Shown here one piece after another: positions 15,091 to 22,031 of a DNA stretch of 47,485 bases. Position 1 is the first letter of the stretch, and each line of letters begins with the position of its first letter. Both the position numbers and the translations under genes were made by a program. The stretch is from a virus, in the IMG/VR virus record IMGVR_UViG_3300042446_002075, positions 1-47,485 of that record; one strand, 5' to 3'. The notes under the pieces are model-generated. The model had not been told where the DNA came from and made no database searches. It saw only the letters and a program-made list of their open reading frames with translations.

Positions 15091-15321
15091 ATGATTGATA
15101 AAGAAATTAGTCTGTTCTTGGAAATATGGGATACTGTAAAAGTTTATATTCCAATTAAAGAAAAACAAGAAGCAGCACAACATGTTTTGCAAATGTTAGA
15201 TGAATATGGAATAGATATAGAAGAACATAAAATTGAAATGTCAGATCACTGTTCTATTTTGGAGAGTGCAATTAAAGATATTTTAGCTGGATATGATGAT
15301 ATAGAAGACGATATGGAATAA
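15091..15321 (+). CDS. Unknown acidic protein, 76 aa
   Basis: Start at the ATG at 15091 (MIDKEISLFLEIWDTV), with AAAGGA ten bases upstream; an upstream ATG lies in the uvsX hairpin and has no ribosome site. The protein is helical and very acidic at the end (AGYDDIEDDME). It lies between uvsX and the uvsY-like gene with only three bases to the latter, so it belongs to the recombination operon. No family recognised. Confidence 0.65.
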   Translation: MIDKEISLFLEIWDTVKVYIPIKEKQEAAQHVLQMLDEYGIDIEEHKIEMSDHCSILESAIKDILAGYDDIEDDME

Positions 15322-15324
15322 AAA

Positions 15325-15783
15325 ATGAGTGGATGGCTACAAAAAGTTAGAAATAATATGAATACCATCGTAGATGCAATTTCATATTATGAAAAAGAAA
15401 TCTCAGAAGCAAGAAAAGATATTAGTTTAGCAGGAAATGTTGAAAGAAATGCCAGAGACATGCCCGGAATAGTTGAATATAGATTTTATCAATTACAAGA
15501 GATAGAATCTATACTAGAATATCTAAATATTGAATTGAGAAAAATGCGTAGTCATTCATTTAAAAAATTCTTGGAACATTATAATAAACAATTATCAAGC
15601 CGTGATGCTGAAAAATATATTGATGGTGAACCAAATATTGTAGACATGACACACCTAATAAATGAATTTGCATTAGTGCGTAATAGTATGCAGGGAATTA
15701 TAAAAGCACTTGAACAGAAATCATTTTCTATTAATAACATTATAAAATTACGAGCAGCAGGTCTCGAAAACATAGAACTATAA
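15325..15783 (+). CDS. uvsY: UvsY-like recombination mediator
   Basis: 152 aa, close to T4 UvsY (137 aa). The C-terminal half is the best match: a helix with LVRNSMQGIIKALEQKSFSI followed by NNIIKLRAAGLEN parallels the 'ALDAIKSRGFAIKHIQDMRAFEAG' ending of UvsY. The rest is helical with a basic patch (RKMRSHSFKKFLEHY). UvsY forms a hexamer that loads UvsX onto gp32-coated DNA. Position just after uvsX supports the call. The identity is low, so this remains likely rather than proven. Confidence 0.62.
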   Translation: MSGWLQKVRNNMNTIVDAISYYEKEISEARKDISLAGNVERNARDMPGIVEYRFYQLQEIESILEYLNIELRKMRSHSFKKFLEHYNKQLSSRDAEKYIDGEPNIVDMTHLINEFALVRNSMQGIIKALEQKSFSINNIIKLRAAGLENIEL

Positions 15784-15788
15784 ACTAG

Positions 15789-15818
15789 TTGACAACATAC
15801 TCAGAATCGGTTTACAAT
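15789..15818 (+). promoter_or_regulatory. Sigma70-like promoter with spacer-encoded inverted repeat
   Basis: TTGACA (15789-15794), 18 bases, TACAAT (15813-15818). Start expected near 15825. CAGAATCGG in the spacer (15802-15810) pairs with CTGATTCTG (15828-15836), which abuts the GGAG of the next gene, so only read-through RNA could fold over that ribosome site. Confidence 0.72.
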
Positions 15819-15845
15819 GTGTTAAGCCTGATTCTGGAGTATACT

Positions 15846-16622
15846 ATGACCTGCAAGACACCAAACATCCCACATACGTTAAAAATGCCAATGCCGAATA
15901 ACCCATTTCGGGTTATGGATCATGTTGGCGTTTTGGGACTGGATTATGTTCTTGGTATTTCTGATGCAATTTATACGGTGCATGGATACAAACAGTTTGT
16001 AGATAATGCATCAGAAGTTATATCAGTAATATCTTCCCTTGTTAATAACAGAGGTACTTCTTATTGTGTCACTGATCCTGCTATCATGAAAGAACGTAGA
16101 GAATTCTTATCAAACGAATATGTGATGAAAACAATGGAAGGAAAACTATCACAGTTTGACTTATCATTCATCAACATTTTGTCTGATGAAAAGTTTGACG
16201 AAATGATGCGAGCAAATCCGAATAAAATAACTTTGTCTAATAATAGTTTCAAATCATTGGCCGCAGCATTTCCAAAAGTATATAAAGAAACAAAAGAACG
16301 CACATATTTCAATGATGTGATCAGTGAGGTTGCATCAAAAAGTTCATATGTAGGCGACTTGAAAAGTCGTTATAATTTTAAACTTAAACTTTTATCAAAA
16401 CGATTTGTGTCTGATAAGGGATTTTGGGTTGTCAATGCTCTTAACGAAGAAAAAGATATTGTTACATTTTTTGATGCAAAGGCAACATCTGATCCAACAT
16501 GCGATTTATACAAAATTAAAGTAGGTGACATGTTTAAACTTAGAGGAACTGTAGTTAAGCACAATTTCTCAACTTACACCAAATGTAAAGAAACACGGCT
16601 GTCTAGGATTGTTTATTCTTGA
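15846..16622 (+). CDS. Unknown protein with OB-like C-terminus, 258 aa
   Basis: Start set at the ATG at 15846 because the promoter -35 box lies at 15789 and GGAG stands seven bases before this ATG; the earlier in-frame ATG at 15789 is within the promoter. The first 140 residues are helical. The C-terminal 90 residues contain strands such as DKGFWVVNALNEE, DIVTFFDAK and GDMFKLRGTVVKHN, like a small beta-barrel nucleic-acid-binding domain. Own promoter, within the recombination region. No known family. Confidence 0.65.
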   Translation: MTCKTPNIPHTLKMPMPNNPFRVMDHVGVLGLDYVLGISDAIYTVHGYKQFVDNASEVISVISSLVNNRGTSYCVTDPAIMKERREFLSNEYVMKTMEGKLSQFDLSFINILSDEKFDEMMRANPNKITLSNNSFKSLAAAFPKVYKETKERTYFNDVISEVASKSSYVGDLKSRYNFKLKLLSKRFVSDKGFWVVNALNEEKDIVTFFDAKATSDPTCDLYKIKVGDMFKLRGTVVKHNFSTYTKCKETRLSRIVYS

Positions 16623-16647
16623 CATCCCACGATGATTCGCGTAATGT
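16619..16647 (+). promoter_or_regulatory. Sigma70-like promoter
   Basis: TTGACA (16619-16624), 17 bases, TAATGT (16642-16647). The TGA inside the -35 box is the stop codon of the preceding gene. Drives the AAA+ ATPase gene. Confidence 0.68.
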
Positions 16648-16680
16648 CACTTCATGACCAAATGAAAGGGACACTACACT

Positions 16681-17715
16681 ATGACTAACAAAGTTCGAAT
16701 CCATGATGGCCGTGTTCGTAACATCACCATCAAAAACATGACGTTTGGCCTGATCCAAGGTCTTAAGACTGGCAATTCTGGTTCGTGGATCACGGTTGAC
16801 CCGCGTTCTGCTGAAGGAACTGGTTCTGATGCGATCAAGGCTCTTGGTGCAACGGTAATTCGTGTCAAGGTTGATACCAATACTTGTTTTGAAATCTTCG
16901 ATACTGGTTCTACGCCTTCCGCAGAATCTGCGTTTGTCGAAGAAATCGAAGAAACTGATGATGAAATCATGGAACGTCTTCGTGAACGGTTTGCAATCCT
17001 TGAAGAAATGACTGGTGCATGTGTTGATGGTACGATTCGCGGCATGGTTGTTGCAGGTCCGCCCGGTGTTGGCAAATCCTATGGCATTGAAAAAGTCATT
17101 GATATGGCCCATGTGTGCAGCACTATCGGAAACGGTGAAGCAAAGTTTGGCATGGAAAAGGGTGCGGCAACTCCGATTGGCCTTTACAAGATGATGTTTG
17201 AATATTCTTCTCCCGGTTCTGTCTTGGTTCTGGATGATTCGGATACCATCCTGTTCGATGATACGTCGTTGAACTTGCTGAAGGCTGCACTGGATAGTGG
17301 CAAGCGTCGTCGAATTTCGTGGCGGTCTGAAAGCCGTGCATTGGAAAATGCTGGTGTTCCCGATAGTTATGATTTTGAAGGATCGGTGATTTTTGTTACC
17401 AACCTCAAACTTGAAGCTGCACGGGGCAAGATTGGTGATCACATGCAAGCCCTTTTGTCTCGCTGCCATTATCTTGATCTGACTATCAATACTACCCGTG
17501 AAAAATTCCTTCGTTGTAAGCAAATCATTCAAGATGGTATGCTTGCTCGCTACGGGTTCAATGAAGAACAAAAAGATGAAATCTTGAATTATGTTTATGA
17601 TAATCAGGATCGTCTGCGGGAATTGTCGCTTCGCATGGTTTCCAAGATTGCCGACCTGTATAAGATGTCTCCTAAGCGGTGGAAGCAATTGGCGGAAAAT
17701 ACCTGCATCCGCTAA
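16681..17715 (+). CDS. AAA+ ATPase of phage type, 344 aa
   Basis: Central ATPase domain with Walker A AGPPGVGKSYG (about residues 125-135), Walker B SVLVLDDSD (about 180-188), a sensor-1-like VIFVTNL and an arginine-rich SRCHYLDL segment. The N-terminal 90 residues are a separate domain (MTNKVRIHDGRVRNITIKN). It does not look like the gp44 clamp loader; it is closer to stand-alone phage AAA+ proteins of unknown target, possibly a remodelling or helicase-loading factor. GC content and codon choice are clearly higher than its AT-rich neighbours. It has its own promoter and terminator, so it is expressed as a single unit. Confidence 0.82.
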   Translation: MTNKVRIHDGRVRNITIKNMTFGLIQGLKTGNSGSWITVDPRSAEGTGSDAIKALGATVIRVKVDTNTCFEIFDTGSTPSAESAFVEEIEETDDEIMERLRERFAILEEMTGACVDGTIRGMVVAGPPGVGKSYGIEKVIDMAHVCSTIGNGEAKFGMEKGAATPIGLYKMMFEYSSPGSVLVLDDSDTILFDDTSLNLLKAALDSGKRRRISWRSESRALENAGVPDSYDFEGSVIFVTNLKLEAARGKIGDHMQALLSRCHYLDLTINTTREKFLRCKQIIQDGMLARYGFNEEQKDEILNYVYDNQDRLRELSLRMVSKIADLYKMSPKRWKQLAENTCIR

Positions 17716-17721
17716 TACCGC

Positions 17722-17750
17722 TTGACTTCTGGCAAAACTAATGCTAATAT
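17722..17750 (+). promoter_or_regulatory. Sigma70-like promoter for uvsW
   Basis: TTGACT (17722-17727), 17 bases ending in TGC, TAATAT (17745-17750). Expected start near 17757, inside the left arm of the following terminator hairpin. Confidence 0.72.
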
Positions 17751-17751
17751 G

Positions 17752-17783
17752 TGGGGTAGCAAATAACTGCTACCCCATTTTTT
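17752..17783 (+). terminator. Rho-independent terminator of the AAA+ gene
   Basis: TGGGGTAGCA/TGCTACCCCA ten-bp stem (17752-17761 with 17768-17777), followed by TTTTTT. RNA from the promoter at 17722 would start within the left arm and lose half the stem, so this should stop only transcripts coming from upstream. Confidence 0.85.
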
Positions 17784-17825
17784 ATTTACAAATATGTGGC
17801 AAGGACAGGAATAACGAAAGTAATA

Positions 17826-19280
17826 ATGACAATAGCAAAAATAATATTAAAAAATGAAGTTGCTTGTAGTATAAATGGTTTAGACTTGGACACTAGAAAA
17901 AAATTATCAGAGAAATATAGTTTTTTTGTTCCTCATGCCAGATATTCCCCAAGTTTCAAATTAGGACGTTGGGACGGTAAGATAAATTTCTTTTCTATAG
18001 GTGGAAGCACATATAATAATTTATTAGAAGAAATAGTTCCTGATCTGATCCAGAGCGGATACGAGGTAGACATAGAAGACAATCGGGTTGCCGCCAATAT
18101 AGGCACACTAGAACCAGTTGAACGAAACACATTTGCCCATATAATTTGGCCCGAGGGACATCCCTTTGAAGGCAAACCAGTAGAACTACATGATCATCAG
18201 ATAAATGCGATCAATCAATATCTAGAAAATCCACAATGTATTCAAGAATTAAGTACTAGTGCGGGAAAAACTATTATTACTGCTGCATTAAGTCAACGTA
18301 TTGAGAAATATGGCAGAAGCATTGTAATTGTTCCCAACAAAAGTTTAGTTGAACAAACGTTGGCAGATTATGAAAACTTTGAATTAGATGTTGGTGTTTA
18401 TTATGGCGACAGAAAAGATTTAGACAAAACTCATACGATATGCACTTGGCAAAGTCTAGAATCACTTGAACGGCAGAAGCGGGATGAAAAGCGATCAGAT
18501 GCAGTTGAAGAATTTGTTTCTGGTGTATGTTGCGTGATTGTGGATGAGGTTCACGGTGCTGATGCAGCGGCATTGAAGCGGTTATTATCTGGTCCTATGG
18601 CTAACATTCCGCTGCGATGGGGTTTAACTGGTACTATACCTAAAGACCAAGGATCACAAATGTCAATCAAGGTAAATCTTGGTCCGATAGTAAACAAAGT
18701 AAAAGCATCTGATTTGCAAGAATTAGGAATTCTTTCTAGTTGTAATATAAATGTATTACAGACACAAGAAAATATTATTTACAGTAATTACCAAAGTGAA
18801 TTAAGCTTTTTGGTTACTGATCCTGTTCGACTAGATTGGATGGCAGAAAAGATCAAAGAAATATCATGTAGTGGTAACACATTAGTTTTAGTTGATCGTA
18901 TAAAAACTGGTGAAGAACTGGTTGCTAGAATAGAAGATAGTGTTTTCGTCAGTGGCGAGGTAAAGCAGAAGAAAAGAAAAGAAGAATATAAAGACATTAA
19001 TTTAGGTGAAGGCAAAATATTAGTTGCAACATTCGGCGTAGCCGCAGTTGGCATTTCTATAACAAGATTACACAATGTAGTTTTGATAGAACCGGGAAAA
19101 AGTTTTGTAAGAGTAATTCAAAGTATTGGCAGAGGATTACGAAAAGGATTTGACAAAGATCATGTTAATATATGGGATGTTTGTGCAAATGCGAAATACA
19201 GTAAAAAACACCTTACTGAACGTAAAAGATTCTATTCAGACGCAGAATATCCTTTTACTATAAAGAAAATTTACAGATAA
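17826..19280 (+). CDS. uvsW: UvsW, superfamily 2 DNA helicase
   Basis: 484 aa (T4 UvsW has 503) from the ATG at 17826, whose N-terminus aligns with UvsW; a GTG ten codons earlier is an alternative. An N-terminal DNA-binding domain contains FKLGRWDGKINFF (as 'YGNWDGRI' in T4). Helicase motifs follow: Walker A STSAGKT (143-149), DEVH box (240-243), the motif III region LTGTIP, and motif VI QSIGRGLRKG. UvsW unwinds R-loops and branched DNA, moving the phage from origin- to recombination-driven replication. Driven by the promoter at 17722. Confidence 0.92.
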   Translation: MTIAKIILKNEVACSINGLDLDTRKKLSEKYSFFVPHARYSPSFKLGRWDGKINFFSIGGSTYNNLLEEIVPDLIQSGYEVDIEDNRVAANIGTLEPVERNTFAHIIWPEGHPFEGKPVELHDHQINAINQYLENPQCIQELSTSAGKTIITAALSQRIEKYGRSIVIVPNKSLVEQTLADYENFELDVGVYYGDRKDLDKTHTICTWQSLESLERQKRDEKRSDAVEEFVSGVCCVIVDEVHGADAAALKRLLSGPMANIPLRWGLTGTIPKDQGSQMSIKVNLGPIVNKVKASDLQELGILSSCNINVLQTQENIIYSNYQSELSFLVTDPVRLDWMAEKIKEISCSGNTLVLVDRIKTGEELVARIEDSVFVSGEVKQKKRKEEYKDINLGEGKILVATFGVAAVGISITRLHNVVLIEPGKSFVRVIQSIGRGLRKGFDKDHVNIWDVCANAKYSKKHLTERKRFYSDAEYPFTIKKIYR

Positions 19281-19295
19281 CAAAGGAGAAATAAA

Positions 19296-19796
19296 ATTAA
19301 AGTATTAACTTTAGAAAACACCACATTAGAAATAGATTATGTTCCTGAGCAAATAGATGATATAAGATATAGTGTGCTAGATTATAGCGATAAAAAGAAT
19401 GCTGATTACATTTTTCAACCATTAGTATTCTTAGAAATATTTACATCACCAGCCGCAGTAATAAGTATTGGTCCACATGTAATAAAAGTTCCACTTGACT
19501 GGAGCATAATTATATGCGAAAGTGATGCAGGCGATCCAGAAGTAGTTCCTATTACTTCATTAAATGATCGTGGTTTTAGTGCATTTTGCTTTAATCCGTT
19601 AACCGGATTTTTGCCAGACTTCATGGAAATCAAAATTCTAAACATATATAACGAAGTAAAATGGTATATGCCGAAACTAAAACAAGGACATTTTTTATCA
19701 GTTCCGCTACAAGATAAAAATAATCCAATATGTGCATTTTTTATAAAAGAAACAGCAAAAGTTCCAGACGTATTGGACATAAGGGATTTATGGTGA
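19296..19796 (+). CDS. Unknown protein, 166 aa, probable ATT start
   Basis: The frame is closed upstream by the uvsW stop (19278). Between that stop and a GTG at 19374 no ATG, GTG or TTG occurs in frame, but AAAGGAGA stands at 19283-19290 with ATT at 19296 in the right position, and the sequence from there (KVLTLENTTLEIDYVPEQ) reads as a normal N-terminus. Translation from ATT is therefore proposed; such starts are very rare (infC is the classical case). The protein is a beta-rich single domain with no known motif, ending four codons inside the next gene. Placed between uvsW and gp62, so it may act in replication. Confidence 0.62.
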   Translation: MKVLTLENTTLEIDYVPEQIDDIRYSVLDYSDKKNADYIFQPLVFLEIFTSPAAVISIGPHVIKVPLDWSIIICESDAGDPEVVPITSLNDRGFSAFCFNPLTGFLPDFMEIKILNIYNEVKWYMPKLKQGHFLSVPLQDKNNPICAFFIKETAKVPDVLDIRDLW

Positions 19797-20263
19797 CAAT
19801 AGATAAATTAGATATTAAACAAGTATTGGGTGCAGTAGACAATAGAGATTTTGAATGGATCAATACATTGTCTGATGAAGATAAAAAGAAATTATCAGTA
19901 TGGCAAATAATGAGATTTGTTAGCAGTTGCGACTCTTCTAATAAAGAAATAACTCGCCATTATCTTCAAATGACTAATGATATTGTTAATACTCATTTCA
20001 ATTCGTTGAGACTACATCCAGAGTTGCAATTTAGATTATTGCAAGTGTGTGGTATTGGATCAAAACAATACCACGCATGGATTGCACCAACTAAAAAAGA
20101 AAAAAGTAACAAAGTAAAAAATTGGCTAGAAAGTCAGTTTCCAGAATATAACGATGATGAGATTGATTTGTTGTTTAGAAATAATACAACAAATGAACTC
20201 AAATCATTTGCTATGGAAAAAGGACTACAAGATAAAGAAATATTAGATATATTTGGAAAGTAA
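19790..20263 (+). CDS. 62: Clamp loader small subunit, gp62-like
   Basis: 157 aa from the ATG at 19790, overlapping the end of the previous gene (TTATGGTGA), with AAGGG five bases before it. The second half matches the conserved gp62 pattern: a helix ending FRLLQVCGIGSKQYHAWIAP, then KVKNWLESQFPEYNDDEIDL, then a final helix, equivalent to 'FDYLLNTVRKRKRFSKW...YGYSDAKA' in cyanophage gp62. gp62 sits with four gp44 ATPases to load the sliding clamp gp45; gp44 is not in this window. The divergence is high, so confidence is moderate. Confidence 0.62.
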   Translation: MVTIDKLDIKQVLGAVDNRDFEWINTLSDEDKKKLSVWQIMRFVSSCDSSNKEITRHYLQMTNDIVNTHFNSLRLHPELQFRLLQVCGIGSKQYHAWIAPTKKEKSNKVKNWLESQFPEYNDDEIDLLFRNNTTNELKSFAMEKGLQDKEILDIFGK

Positions 20264-20264
20264 T

Positions 20265-21035
20265 ATGTATACCTGTGATAAATGTAGTAAATCTTTTACA
20301 AGAGAAGGATGGTTTAAGAAACATGTATGTGGTGATACCATTAAAGTCTCTAAAAAAATATCAGTTGAAACAGAAACGTTTGTGTGTGAATATTGTGATA
20401 AATCATTCACTCGTGAAGGATGGCTAGAACGCCATATGTGTGACAAGAAAAAAAGATTTTTTGAAAAAAATGATAAAAGTGTAATAGCTGGATTTGCTGC
20501 ATTTAATTATTGGTATAAAATAGCAATGAATGCAAAAAAAGATAAAACATTTGAACAGTTCAACAGTAGCAGATACTACAAATCTTTTGTTAAGTTTGGA
20601 GAATACATAGTCACGTCTAAGATAACTGATTGGGAATCATATGTTAGATGGTTATCGCAAAATAATACAAAATTGGAAGATTGGGCTAAAGATTCTATAG
20701 TAAACCAATTTTATATTATGCTAAACAAAATAGAATCTCCTGATCGTGCAGTTGAAAAATTTATATTAGTTGCAGAAGATTGGGGAGATAAGACTGGATA
20801 TCATTGGAGTGATTTCTGGGAGAAAGCAAATCCATATCTTATACTTGACTATATAAAAGAAGGAAAGATAAGTCCATGGATATTATTCTCATCAATTACT
20901 GCACAAGAATTCGTAGATAATTTACCAGACGAAATGGTTCATATTATTATAGAAAATGTAGACGTTGATTTTTGGAAAAAGAAAACTAAAAATAACAAGG
21001 AAGATGTAGAATGGATAAACCAATTACTGCCATAA
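20265..21035 (+). CDS. Protein with two tandem C2HC zinc fingers, 256 aa
   Basis: Begins one base after the gp62 stop. Two near-identical fingers fill the N-terminus: C4-x2-C7-x12-H20-x-C22 and C41-x2-C44-x12-H57-x-C59, each sharing KSFTREGW between the second Cys and the His. The rest (about 70-256) is helical and aromatic-rich with many Trp residues and no enzyme motif. The fingers probably bind DNA or a replication protein. It lies between gp62 and the DnaE-like gene and overlaps the latter by 25 bases, which suggests joint function. No family known to me. Confidence 0.75.
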   Translation: MYTCDKCSKSFTREGWFKKHVCGDTIKVSKKISVETETFVCEYCDKSFTREGWLERHMCDKKKRFFEKNDKSVIAGFAAFNYWYKIAMNAKKDKTFEQFNSSRYYKSFVKFGEYIVTSKITDWESYVRWLSQNNTKLEDWAKDSIVNQFYIMLNKIESPDRAVEKFILVAEDWGDKTGYHWSDFWEKANPYLILDYIKEGKISPWILFSSITAQEFVDNLPDEMVHIIIENVDVDFWKKKTKNNKEDVEWINQLLP

Positions 21036-21604
21036 TATCAACTGATATTGATATTGATACACCAGATAGAAATAGTTTACTAAATCTGTTTCCTCATACT
21101 CCTGCTATGATTATTCGTAACAATAGAAAGGTTAAACACAACACTGGTGTTTACTTTCATAAAGTTCCGGTTGATCCATATACCGGATATTGCAATGTGG
21201 ACTATGAAACTGCAGAAGATTTAGGATTTTTTAAGTTAGATATTTTGAATTTGAATATTTATAAATCAGTAAAAAATGAAGAACATCTATTAAAATTAAT
21301 GAATACAGAACCAGTATGGGAACTATTATCTAGTGAAGAATTTTGTGATATGTTATTTCAATTAAAAGGACATCATGGCGTATGTGCAACAATGAAACCA
21401 AACTCCATAGAGCAGTTAGCTGCAGTTTTAGCCATGATACGACCATCAAAAAATTATTTAATTGGCAAAGATTGGGATACCATATTTGCAGAAGTATGGG
21501 TTCCACCAGAAGATGGAAGCTATTATTTTAAAGCATCCCATTCTATAAGTTATGCAATGACAGTGGTTGTTCATATGAATTTAATTTGCGAAGAAGTTAT
21601 GTAG
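21011..21604 (+). CDS. Miniature DnaE-like (DNA polymerase III alpha) protein
   Basis: 197 aa, about one sixth of a DnaE. Three blocks match the polymerase core in order: DIDID at 12-16 (DnaE PDFDVDF, two catalytic Asp), EDLGFFKLDILNL at 69-81 (DnaE 'AGLVKFDFLGL', third catalytic Asp = D77 here), FQLKGHHGVCATMKPNSIEQ then LAAVLAMIRP at 116-145 (DnaE '[34 protein letters not shown]'), and FKASHSISYAMTVV at 173-186 (DnaE 'FNKSHSAAYALVSY'). PHP, thumb and C-terminal domains are missing and about 80 residues between the last two blocks are deleted. Whether it can polymerise is unknown; a DNA-bound accessory or remnant is as likely. AAGGA precedes the ATG. Confidence 0.68.
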   Translation: MDKPITAIISTDIDIDTPDRNSLLNLFPHTPAMIIRNNRKVKHNTGVYFHKVPVDPYTGYCNVDYETAEDLGFFKLDILNLNIYKSVKNEEHLLKLMNTEPVWELLSSEEFCDMLFQLKGHHGVCATMKPNSIEQLAAVLAMIRPSKNYLIGKDWDTIFAEVWVPPEDGSYYFKASHSISYAMTVVVHMNLICEEVM

Positions 21605-21983
21605 TAGGTAATCTTCGTATAAGTTGTATGTTTCTTTTTTTACTTCTTTTAATCAATAAATTTCTTAAAGAAACTGAAGGACCATATAATATTTCAAAGT
21701 CCTTATTAGAAAAACTCATCAATGAATATTTAAATAATTCAAATCTTTTGCCCATTATAATATTAATTGGTAAAAGTCGGTTGGTTTCCCACCACCATTC
21801 GCTTCCCAATTCTATGAACTTTAGTTTTTCTTCTTCTGTTTTAATTAAATGATAAACGTATATACTTGTTACAGTTATATCAGTATTTTGTATAATACCG
21901 ATATATTCATTTTTTCCACATTGGGCTACGCTTAGAAACGGAAATTTATCCGACAAAATTTTATATTGTTCAATGTTAGACAT
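21597..21983 (-). CDS. Unknown protein, 128 aa, on the opposite strand
   Basis: The only minus-strand gene in the replication region. AAAAGGA lies before its ATG (21983) and the product is compact, with Trp-rich middle (GSEWWWETNRLLP) and basic C-terminus (RNLLIKRSKKRN). Its 3' end overlaps the end of the DnaE-like gene by eight bases. It looks like an inserted cargo gene. No motif recognised. Confidence 0.62.
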   Translation of the reverse strand: MSNIEQYKILSDKFPFLSVAQCGKNEYIGIIQNTDITVTSIYVYHLIKTEEEKLKFIELGSEWWWETNRLLPINIIMGKRFELFKYSLMSFSNKDFEILYGPSVSLRNLLIKRSKKRNIQLIRRLPTT

Positions 21984-22031
21984 TATTGTTTTAAATTCCT
22001 TTTAATAAATATATCTTATAGGAGTATGCAC

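Noticed and set aside
15789-15845. Earlier in-frame ATG at 15789 as start of the 258-residue protein
   Set aside because: It lies in the -35 box of a good promoter and has no ribosome site; the ATG at 15846 has GGAG at the right distance.
16603-17688. Long open frame on the minus strand opposite the AAA+ ATPase gene
   Set aside because: It has no ribosome site and its product is rich in Ser, Arg and His without domain pattern, whereas the plus frame has Walker motifs, promoter and terminator.
16681-17715. AAA+ gene as clamp loader gp44
   Set aside because: It lacks the gp44 SRC pattern at the usual spacing and has a separate N-terminal domain and own transcription unit.
19374-19796. GTG at 19374 as the start of the gene after uvsW
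   Set aside because: No ribosome site there, while a strong one stands before the in-frame ATT at 19296 and the added residues look like a true N-terminus.
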